From Pyrinomonadaceae bacterium (GTDB taxonomy: Bacteria > Acidobacteriota > Blastocatellia > Pyrinomonadales > Pyrinomonadaceae), in assembly GCA_018060305.1 (NCBI GenBank), contig JAGOWF010000211.1, forward strand, positions 1-5,284: 5,284 nucleotides of DNA, in the 5' to 3' direction. The notes under the pieces were generated by a model that had not been told where the DNA came from, did no database searches, and worked only from the letters and a program-made list of their open reading frames with translations. The position numbers were made by a program, and so were the translations under genes. Shown in pieces: positions 1 through 4,211 of this stretch. Each line of letters opens with the position of its first letter. Within the stretch, counting starts at the first letter, position 1.

Positions 1-372
1 ACCGATTTCACTACCGAAGATTGCAAGGAACTCGACAATATCTGGGTCAAGGTGATTCACTCGGGGGCGTACATAGCCCACTTTACCGCGACGTGGAATG
101 AACCTGACCCGAACAATCTGGAACAGGTCGTGCAAAAAGAACGGAAGGAACACGGAAAGACGTCCGGATATCAGGTCAAGTTCGACTTCCCGGGGGATGC
201 GACGAACATCCGGCTGAAGATGGAAAACGACACCGGTTTGGTCTGGCAGCCGCAGCGCGAGATCTTAAGCCGCGTTTTGCTGCCGGTGGATTACAACAAG
301 TGTTACACCGTCCATGGGACGACGCTTGGCTCGGGTTATTCGGTGAAAGATCTGGGGACTGATTGTCCATGA
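1..372 (+). CDS. Cholesterol-dependent cytolysin-like protein, C-terminal domain 4 (5' partial)
   Basis: The reading frame is open from the left edge (first codon ACC) to TGA at 370-372, giving 123 visible residues; a GTG at 52 is only an internal codon. Seen: HSGAYIAHF at residues 20-28, NIRLK at 69-73, TGLVW at 78-82, R86, and HGTTL at 105-109. Established: thiol-activated/cholesterol-dependent cytolysins (perfringolysin O, listeriolysin O) have in domain 4, in this order and spacing, HSGAYVAQ, NIR/NLS-x-K, the undecapeptide ECTGLAWEWWR and WGTTLYP, whose Thr-Leu pair binds cholesterol. Here the undecapeptide position reads NDTGLVWQPQR: TGL-x-W and Arg are kept, while the Cys and the Trp-Trp pair are lost. 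The Thr108-Leu109 pair is kept. Inference: this is the membrane-binding end of a secreted pore-forming or lipid-binding protein. The pore-forming domains 1-3 and any signal peptide would lie outside the window, so it could also be domain 4 fused to something else. The gene is closed by a hairpin terminator. Confidence 0.85.
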   Translation, partial: TDFTTEDCKELDNIWVKVIHSGAYIAHFTATWNEPDPNNLEQVVQKERKEHGKTSGYQVKFDFPGDATNIRLKMENDTGLVWQPQREILSRVLLPVDYNKCYTVHGTTLGSGYSVKDLGTDCP

Positions 373-393
373 TCTTCGTAACAAGCTAAAAGC

Positions 394-426
394 GAAAGGC
401 CGCCGATTAGCGGCCTTTCTATTTTT
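394..426. terminator. Bidirectional intrinsic terminator between convergent genes
   Basis: A perfect 10-bp stem (GAAAGGCCGC at 394-403 and GCGGCCTTTC at 410-419) encloses a 6-base loop. It is followed on the plus strand by TATTTTT (420-426). On the minus strand it is followed by a shorter T-run (TTTT, complement of 388-391). It sits 21 bases after the cytolysin-like stop codon. The TAG stop of the convergent nucleotidyltransferase gene (419-421) overlaps the stem base, so the hairpin probably serves both genes. Confidence 0.85.
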
Positions 427-952
427 CCTGAGTCGTGTTCAAAAAGGTCTCAAGACTCATTCTGAACTTCTTAGGATCGATCGCAGGGTATCGGTATAGC
501 GAAGGCTCGATCTGTTGGAACATCTCGGCAAGGCGCCCCTTATTGACAAGTCCACTCGACAGCATTGACATTACATCTGCCACGTCCTGTTCATGTCCAC
601 GCTCGATCTTAGCCAGGGCTTGGCTGTAGGGATCGAAATGATAAAAATCGATCTTTCCGTGCCGGTCGATAAAAAGTGACCGCTCCTCCCAGCCCGGCAC
701 TTCCGGGATAAAATCCGGCGGCGATGCGAGCTCGACGTTGATCTGAAGACTTTCTTTCAGATCCTGCAAGCTGCGAAATAGCTCGTCATTCTCAGGCACA
801 AACCGCAGATCGATGTCCACAGTGGCTGCACGCCAACCATGCATTACGGCTGTCGAGCCGCCCGTAAAATAAACGCGCGCAGCATGTCGTGTCCTGCCGC
901 CGAACGCTTTCATGAATTCCTCGATTCGCCCTTTGTCGCTGAGGCTTCGCAT
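419..952 (-). CDS. Nucleotidyltransferase-like protein (DUF6036/AbiEii-like fold)
   Basis: 177 residues from the ATG at 952-950. A TTG one codon upstream would add one residue, but ATG is preferred because the preceding gene's TGA overlaps it by one base (TGATG), a typical translational-coupling arrangement. Seen: GGST at residues 31-34, followed by D46-x-D48, which is the GGS...DxD signature of the polymerase-beta-type nucleotidyltransferase fold. Later acidic residues (E74, D102) could supply the third metal ligand. K115 followed by D123 and D126 (ALAKIERGHEQDVADV) recalls the Lys/Asp motifs of AbiEii-type toxins. Recalled knowledge: DUF6036 proteins of this shape often follow a small ORF, as here. 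Inference: it transfers a nucleotide to RNA or protein, or is a degenerate member; the substrate is unknown. A toxin role is possible but unproven. There is no signal peptide or membrane segment, so it should be cytoplasmic. Confidence 0.7.
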   Translation of the reverse strand: MRSLSDKGRIEEFMKAFGGRTRHAARVYFTGGSTAVMHGWRAATVDIDLRFVPENDELFRSLQDLKESLQINVELASPPDFIPEVPGWEERSLFIDRHGKIDFYHFDPYSQALAKIERGHEQDVADVMSMLSSGLVNKGRLAEMFQQIEPSLYRYPAIDPKKFRMSLETFLNTTQEK

Positions 953-1206
953 CAATAGGCCCGCTCGAAGCTCACAAGCCTGCGAATCAGTGCGTTATAG
1001 CGAGAATGAGCTGAATCGGAGTCTTCAGCGGCGAGTTTTAGATAGAGCCGATGTTCGGGCGAAGTGAGGTCATGTGGCGGAACATCGAGCCCCAATTGTC
1101 GAAGGCGAGGAGCGCCGATGGCGACGAGAAGAGCGGAGATCGTCTCCTTACCGGCGCGCAGATCGATCAGGCCTTGGCTCACATATTCCTCACCGGGCAG
1201 TTTCAT
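952..1206 (-). CDS. Small conserved-looking protein paired with the nucleotidyltransferase
   Basis: 84 residues, ATG at 1206-1204, ending in TGA at 954-952 that overlaps the next gene's ATG by one base. I recognise no named domain. The protein looks soluble and largely helical: an N-terminal segment (YVSQGLIDLRAGKETISAL, residues 8-26), an ALLVAIGAPRLRQLGLDVP stretch (25-43), a charged middle, and a C-terminal helix with HSRYNALIRRLVSFERAY (67-84). It lacks the winged-helix look of AbiEi antitoxins. The tight coupling to the nucleotidyltransferase gene argues that the two products act together, perhaps as activity partner or antitoxin; that is inference from position. No Shine-Dalgarno sequence is visible upstream. 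Its start lies 54 bases after the mglA stop, so it may be the distal part of the mgl transcript or have its own promoter. Confidence 0.7.
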   Translation of the reverse strand: MKLPGEEYVSQGLIDLRAGKETISALLVAIGAPRLRQLGLDVPPHDLTSPEHRLYLKLAAEDSDSAHSRYNALIRRLVSFERAY

Positions 1207-1215
1207 ACGCGCCCA

Positions 1216-1244
1216 ATTGTAGTGAAAAAATGACCGAGTGAAAA
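1216..1244 (-). promoter_or_regulatory. Weak candidate promoter for the small ORF/nucleotidyltransferase pair
   Basis: On the minus strand there is a TACAAT -10-like hexamer (1221-1216, one mismatch to TATAAT). It lies 17 bases from TTTTCA (1244-1239, four of six matches to TTGACA). Transcription would begin very close to the ATG at 1206, implying an almost leaderless message. The match is modest and the region is AT-rich, so this may be chance. Confidence 0.25.
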
Positions 1245-1260
1245 GGCGAAAAAGGAGGGA

Positions 1261-1845
1261 TCAGCCTTTTCTCAACTCCGTGAGGACTTGTTTCGCCACG
1301 GCCTTGAGCGTGTCGAATACGCCGGTGCCGTTGGTGGCGACGGCTTCGAATACGGGCTCGCCTTTCTTTTGAAGCTCACCGGTAAGGTCGTGGGCCGGAA
1401 TTACGTTTGGCAGATCGCGTTTATTCAATTGCAGGACGTAGGGAAGGCTGTTTAGCTCATAGCCCTGTGTTTGCAGGTTTTCTTCGAGGTTAAACAGCGA
1501 TTCGACATTGGCGTCCATACGCTCTTCCTGGCTGTCGGCGACAAAAACGACGCCGTCCACGCCCTTTAGGATCAGCTTCCGCGAAGCGTCGTAATATACC
1601 TGGCCCGGAACGGTATAGAGGTGAAATCGCGTCTTAAATCCGCGCACCGTGCCCAGTTCAAGCGGCATAAAATCGAAAAAGAGCGTCCGGTCCGTCTCGG
1701 TAGCGAGCGAGATCAGCTTACCCTTTGCCTGCGGCGCGGTCGAGTCGTATATGTATTGCAGATTCGTCGTCTTGCCGCACAAGCCCGGGCCGTAGTAAAC
1801 GATCTTGCAATTGATCTCGCGTGATGCGTAATTGATAAAAGTCAT
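1261..1845 (-). CDS. mglA: MglA, small Ras-like GTPase (polarity switch)
   Basis: 194 residues from the ATG at 1845-1843; the frame stays open further upstream, but MglA proteins begin M-[ST]-FINY-x-SREINCKIVYYGPG, exactly as here, so the longer start is wrong. Seen: P-loop GPGLCGKT (19-26), switch I R53-T54, TVPGQ (78-82) in place of the usual DxxGQ with catalytic-type Gln82, and NKRD (141-144) for guanine recognition. These positions match Myxococcus xanthus MglA (195 residues). Established: MglA-GTP marks the leading cell pole and drives gliding and type IV pilus motility in myxobacteria; MglB is its GAP. In other phyla the same pair is thought to set polarity or motility, with effectors mostly unknown. 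It is cytoplasmic and membrane-peripheral. Its partner mglB lies upstream on the same strand but is separated from it by the S23 repeat cassette. No Shine-Dalgarno is visible; the leader runs straight out of the heptamer repeats. Confidence 0.95.
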   Translation of the reverse strand: MTFINYASREINCKIVYYGPGLCGKTTNLQYIYDSTAPQAKGKLISLATETDRTLFFDFMPLELGTVRGFKTRFHLYTVPGQVYYDASRKLILKGVDGVVFVADSQEERMDANVESLFNLEENLQTQGYELNSLPYVLQLNKRDLPNVIPAHDLTGELQKKGEPVFEAVATNGTGVFDTLKAVAKQVLTELRKG

Positions 1846-1859
1846 AACAAAAGTAAACA

Positions 1860-1880
1860 GTGACAGGTAACAGGTGACAG
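1860..1880. repeat. Left heptamer array of the S23 cassette
   Basis: Three in-phase 7-bp units: GTGACAG (1860-1866), GTAACAG (1867-1873), GTGACAG (1874-1880). A degenerate unit (GTAAACA) precedes them, and GATCAGG follows just inside the S23 stop codon. The array is in inverted orientation to the one at 2263-2290. It lies between the S23 stop and the mglA start, ending 15 bases from the mglA ATG. Confidence 0.85.
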
Positions 1881-1882
1881 GA

Positions 1883-2251
1883 TCAGGATTTGTTGCCTTT
1901 TTGACGCAAATGCTTCGATAATCCGACCAGCATCCGACCGATCGCGTCCGCCTCACCCCTCAGTGTCGAATAAACCGTTGGAGCCAGAAAACCAAGTCTT
2001 GAGCCAATCAGGAGTTCCGTCTCGAGTTCGCTGCAAGAGCCCTGCGCAACGGCGACAAAATGCGCAAATTCCTTGTCCGAGTGTCTTGCCGCACCTTCAG
2101 CAATATTTGCCGGAATTGAGATCGCAGAACGTCGTATCTGCGAGGTGAGTCCGAATTTCTCTTCCGACGGAAAAGTTCCGGTCTCCTTATAGACATTAAC
2201 TACAAAGTCAACCGCTTTCTTCCAGACTTCGAGTTTTTCGTGTGGCCTCAT
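1883..2251 (-). CDS. Four-helix-bundle protein of the S23 / 23S rRNA intervening-sequence family
   Basis: 122 residues, ATG at 2251-2249, TGA at 1885-1883; normal length for the family. Seen: KLEVWKKAVD (6-15) in helix 1, then FPSEEKFGLTSQIRRSA (27-43), ISIPANIAEG (44-53), and the third/fourth helices with GSCSELET (71-78). These are the hallmark positions of the S23 family, first found as ORFs inside intervening sequences of 23S rRNA genes and related in fold to the Avd accessory protein of diversity-generating retroelements. Established: the family forms pentameric basic barrels; its cellular function is not settled. Here it is not within an rRNA gene but sits between mglB and mglA, on their strand, flanked by inverted heptamer repeats. 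Inference: it may bind nucleic acid and help maintain or move the repeat-bounded cassette; equally it may be a passenger. No good Shine-Dalgarno; an AGG lies too close to the ATG. Confidence 0.9.
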   Translation of the reverse strand: MRPHEKLEVWKKAVDFVVNVYKETGTFPSEEKFGLTSQIRRSAISIPANIAEGAARHSDKEFAHFVAVAQGSCSELETELLIGSRLGFLAPTVYSTLRGEADAIGRMLVGLSKHLRQKGNKS

Positions 2252-2262
2252 CCTGTTCTTGC

Positions 2263-2290
2263 TTGTTACTTGTCACCTGTCACTTGTCAC
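2263..2290. repeat. Right heptamer array of the S23 cassette
   Basis: Four in-phase 7-bp units: TTGTTAC (2263-2269), TTGTCAC (2270-2276), CTGTCAC (2277-2283), TTGTCAC (2284-2290). CTGTCAC is the exact reverse complement of the left-hand unit GTGACAG, so the arrays are inverted about the S23 gene. The final C is the first plus-strand base of the mglB stop (CTA, read as TAG on the minus strand). Confidence 0.9.
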
Positions 2291-2772
2291 TAGCTGAACA
2301 AACTGTCTATATCCTCATCCGTGATCTCGGCAAAGAACGAATTGTTGCTAAGGTGGAAATTCGCAGATGCGGTCGTTGCTTCGTCAAGTATTCCGGCAAC
2401 CTCGTAGCTGCCACGTTTTGAACGGATCTTTACGAGACTAAGCGTCGATCGCTCGTCAAATACCACTACAAGTAATGCCCGGCCGATGATGCTGATATAG
2501 ATGCTCTCATGCTCGCCCTCGTGAAATACGCACGGAAAGGCTTCCTCGCCGATCAGCTTTGCCATCGAGCTGGTCGCGGCCACATTGCCCGCAGCAAGCG
2601 AGGCGAAGCTCGTCGTGTCCATATTGCCGATCTCGCCGCTGAATGCGATAGGCTGGCCGTCGCGGTCGATCAGGAAGACAACGCGCGCGGCGCACTCAAT
2701 ACGGACACGTTCGAGAACGGTCTTGAGCCTCGCGAATTGGTCCTCCTGCAAAATAAAGGGCGTATCGGGCAT
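2290..2772 (-). CDS. mglB: MglB, Roadblock/LC7 GTPase-activating protein for MglA
   Basis: 160 residues from the ATG at 2772-2770; an in-frame start farther upstream (2859) would add 29 residues unlike the family. (This is the motility MglB, not the galactose-binding protein of the same name.) Seen: Roadblock fold with VVFLIDRDGQPIAFSGE (31-47), MDTTSFASLAAGNVAA (51-66), KLIGEE (72-77), FHEGEHESIY (83-92), and a C-terminal tail FAEITDEDIDSLFS (147-160). M. xanthus MglB (~159 residues) has the same blocks and nearly the same tail (FAEISDDDIDNLFSE). Established: an MglB dimer binds one MglA, accelerates GTP hydrolysis, and localises to the lagging pole; the C-terminal helix contributes to control of MglA. 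It is the first gene of the minus-strand block. Its stop codon abuts the heptamer repeats of the S23 cassette, and its last residue may have been set by that junction. Confidence 0.93.
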   Translation of the reverse strand: MPDTPFILQEDQFARLKTVLERVRIECAARVVFLIDRDGQPIAFSGEIGNMDTTSFASLAAGNVAATSSMAKLIGEEAFPCVFHEGEHESIYISIIGRALLVVVFDERSTLSLVKIRSKRGSYEVAGILDEATTASANFHLSNNSFFAEITDEDIDSLFS

Positions 2773-2812
2773 TTGTAGTCTTGGTCGCGCCGGATCGTGA
2801 ACGCAGCTAAAT

Positions 2813-2840
2813 CTTATATCGGGTAAGGAACTAAAGGCAA
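2813..2840 (-). promoter_or_regulatory. Candidate sigma70-type promoter for mglB
   Basis: On the minus strand TATAAG (2818-2813, five of six matches) lies 16 bases from TTGCCT (2840-2835, four of six). Predicted transcription start is near 2806, giving a leader of about 35 bases. An alternative farther up is TTGTCC with TTAAAT at 17-base spacing, around 2877-2905. Sequence match only. Confidence 0.35.
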
Positions 2841-2994
2841 TACGACGGCAGGAAAGCACACCACCGCAAAACCAAATTTAACATACCGAATCGCTTGTGG
2901 ACAAGGATTTTTTGAGATTTGTGCCGAATTAGCTACGAAAGTGCGAATACACGGTTACCGCAAAGAGTTCTTATTGTTTTCAAGTCGCTGCGAA

Positions 2995-3003
2995 TGGTAA
3001 AAT
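2995..3003 (+). promoter_or_regulatory. Candidate extended -10 promoter for yvcK-glmU
   Basis: TGGTAAAAT carries the TGn extension plus a hexamer (TAAAAT, 2998-3003) one mismatch from TATAAT. A poor -35 (TTGTTT, 2974-2979) lies 18 bases upstream, which is tolerable for an extended -10 promoter. Transcription would begin near 3010 and leave a leader of about 105 bases before the yvcK ATG. Confidence 0.4.
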
Positions 3004-3011
3004 CAATGCTT

Positions 3012-3031
3012 GTCGGCAAGCGCTCGCCGAC
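3012..3031 (+). other. Small hairpin in the presumed yvcK leader
   Basis: A perfect 6-bp stem GTCGGC (3012-3017) / GCCGAC (3026-3031) with an 8-base loop, right after the predicted transcription start. No T-run follows, so it is not a terminator. It could protect the 5' end of the message or be incidental in GC-rich sequence. It resembles no riboswitch I know. Confidence 0.3.
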
Positions 3032-3115
3032 GGCTGTTGCGGATTCGTACGGCCAACCACCCTGACTTTTCCTTACCAAATGACCACGGCCGAATCGCCG
3101 TTGGCATTTTAATCG

Positions 3116-4186
3116 ATGAAGCACCATCTGTTCTCGGACAGTTCCGACGGGCTGCGTTTTGTTGCCATTGGCGGCGGCAACGGCCTGTCGACGCTGCTCT
3201 CGGGATTAAAACGGTTCGTTCACGCTCGTGACACTGAGCCTGTGTGGCTGGATGACCTGTCAGCGATCGTCGCCGTATCGGACGACGGCGGAAGCTCGGG
3301 CCGTCTGCGCGAAGAGCTGCAGATGCTGCCGCCGGGCGACATTCGCAACTGCATGGTCGCGTTGAGCGAGGATTCGCAGCTCTTATCGAAATTGTTCAAG
3401 CACCGCTTTCGCGGCGACGGCGATCTGGGCGGGCATATTTTTGGGAACCTGTTCCTTGCCGCGCTGTCTGAGATCACCGGCGATTTTGCCGAGGCGGTCA
3501 AACTCTCGAGCGAGATCCTCGCAAGCAAAGGTCATATCTATCCCGCAACCGTCGCTGACGTGCGGCTGGCGGCGGAACTGAACGACGGAAGCACTGTGAA
3601 AGGCGAGACGAATATCTCAACGGTCGGCCACGACATCAAACGGCTCTATCTTGAACCGTCCGACTGCAAGCCGATGCCGGAAGCACTTGCTGCGATCGAG
3701 GCTGCTAACGTAATTACCGTCGGGCCGGGATCGCTATTTACTAGTCTGCTGCCGCCGATACTTGTTGAAGGCGTGGCCGATGCGATCGCGGCGTCGCCCG
3801 CGACGAAGGTATATGTGTGCAACCTGATGACCCAGCCCGGCGAGACCGATGGGTTTACCGCCCGCCATCACCTTGAGGTCGTTCGAGAGTATGCCCCGCA
3901 GATCGAGTTTGATTATGTGATCGTGAACGATCATTTCATCAGCGGCGGGCAGGCTGAAAAATACGCCGGTGAGGGGGCCGAACAGATCGGCGTCCACGGA
4001 TCGATCTCGCCCGAAACTATCGAGGGCGCCGAGATCGTCTATGGTAACCTGTTGGACGAAGGCGAGATGGTCCGCCATCACCCTGAGAAACTCGCTCAAG
4101 TATTGCTGTTGTGCGCTTTGGAGCCACGGAAGGAATTAATTAAGAATGATCAATTACGAATTACGATTGCAGAGAGCGCTCCGTAA
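3116..4186 (+). CDS. yvcK: YvcK/CofD-family protein (gluconeogenesis factor, UDP-sugar binding)
   Basis: 356 residues, ATG at 3116, chosen because an in-frame TAA (3110-3112) lies two codons upstream. Seen: nucleotide-binding GGGNG (19-23), DDGGSSGRLR (56-65), PPGDIRNC (72-79), GGHIFGNLFLAAL (105-117) and GPGSLFTSLLP (203-213), all hallmarks of the YvcK branch of the CofD-like superfamily. Established: in Bacillus subtilis YvcK is required on gluconeogenic carbon sources and for normal cell-wall synthesis, and binds UDP-GlcNAc/UDP-glucose; mycobacterial CuvA is the homologue. It is cytoplasmic, sometimes in helical or polar patterns. It is longer than the usual ~310-330 residues, with a short N-terminal extension, a VHARDTEPVWLDD insert (35-47) and an odd tail. 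The tail (from about residue 339) is translated from heptamer repeats (KNDQLRITI, 343-351), and the TAA stop is inside a repeat unit, so the native C-terminus was probably replaced. Followed by glmU after 25 bases. Confidence 0.95.
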   Translation: MKHHLFSDSSDGLRFVAIGGGNGLSTLLSGLKRFVHARDTEPVWLDDLSAIVAVSDDGGSSGRLREELQMLPPGDIRNCMVALSEDSQLLSKLFKHRFRGDGDLGGHIFGNLFLAALSEITGDFAEAVKLSSEILASKGHIYPATVADVRLAAELNDGSTVKGETNISTVGHDIKRLYLEPSDCKPMPEALAAIEAANVITVGPGSLFTSLLPPILVEGVADAIAASPATKVYVCNLMTQPGETDGFTARHHLEVVREYAPQIEFDYVIVNDHFISGGQAEKYAGEGAEQIGVHGSISPETIEGAEIVYGNLLDEGEMVRHHPEKLAQVLLLCALEPRKELIKNDQLRITIAESAP

Positions 4187-4209
4187 TTCGTAATTCGTAA
4201 TTCGTAATT
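4138..4209. repeat. Inverted heptamer arrays across the yvcK-glmU junction
   Basis: The left arm has four in-phase 7-bp units: AATTAAG, AATGATC, AATTACG, AATTACG (4138-4165), the first two degenerate. The right arm has four exact copies of CGTAATT (4182-4209), the reverse complement of AATTACG. They are separated by 16 bases (4166-4181) containing the palindrome GAGCGCTC (4174-4181). In RNA, 4152-4165 can pair perfectly with 4182-4195 (14 bp). The array encodes the YvcK tail, contributes its stop codon (4184-4186), and ends two bases before the glmU GTG. Peptides of the NYELRIT type, produced by such repeats, are a familiar sign of repeat read-through in annotated genomes. Confidence 0.9.
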
Positions 4210-4211
4210 TT

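Larger units (their letters stand above)
1860..2290 (-). mobile_element. Repeat-bounded S23 cassette inserted between mglB and mglA
   Basis: A ~431-bp unit made of inverted heptamer arrays (1860-1880 and 2263-2290) enclosing a single four-helix-bundle (S23) gene. Its edges touch the flanking genes: the last right-hand base (2290) is part of the mglB TAG stop, and the left array ends 15 bases before the mglA ATG. Gaps on either side of the S23 gene are almost symmetrical (38 and 37 bases to mglB stop and mglA start). mglB-mglA is normally a tight two-gene unit, so the cassette looks like an insertion. No transposase or clear target-site duplication is visible. The mobile nature is inferred from structure and position. 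Confidence 0.5.
2773..3115. other. Divergent intergenic region between mglB and yvcK
   Basis: 343 bases without a convincing gene. It holds a candidate minus-strand promoter for mglB (2813-2840) and a candidate plus-strand extended -10 for yvcK (2995-3003). It also holds a short palindrome CTTGTGGACAAG (2894-2905) and a hairpin in the presumed yvcK leader (3012-3031). Short frames across it show no recognisable protein. Confidence 0.7.

Noticed and set aside
52..372. Complete 106-residue gene starting at GTG 52
   Set aside because: The frame is open to the window edge, and the cytolysin-type match begins around residue 20 of that longer frame with no initiation signal at 52; it is the end of a longer gene.
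1261..1956. Longer mglA starting upstream at 1956
   Set aside because: The extra 37 residues overlap the S23 gene and repeats and lack family similarity; MglA proteins start at the FINY...REINCKIV block.
1883..2251. S23 gene as part of a 23S rRNA intervening sequence
   Set aside because: No rRNA sequence surrounds it; the neighbours are mglB and mglA.
1846..2302. Target-site duplication AACAAA flanking the S23 cassette (1846-1851 and 2297-2302)
   Set aside because: The copies are not directly adjacent to the repeat edges (8 and 6 bases away) and are low-complexity, so chance is likely.
2290..2859. Longer mglB starting at 2859
   Set aside because: The 29 extra residues are unlike MglB N-termini and would place the best candidate promoter inside the gene.
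4138..4209. Possible CRISPR array
   Set aside because: The repeats are contiguous 7-bp units without spacers and occur as inverted arms; no cas genes are present.
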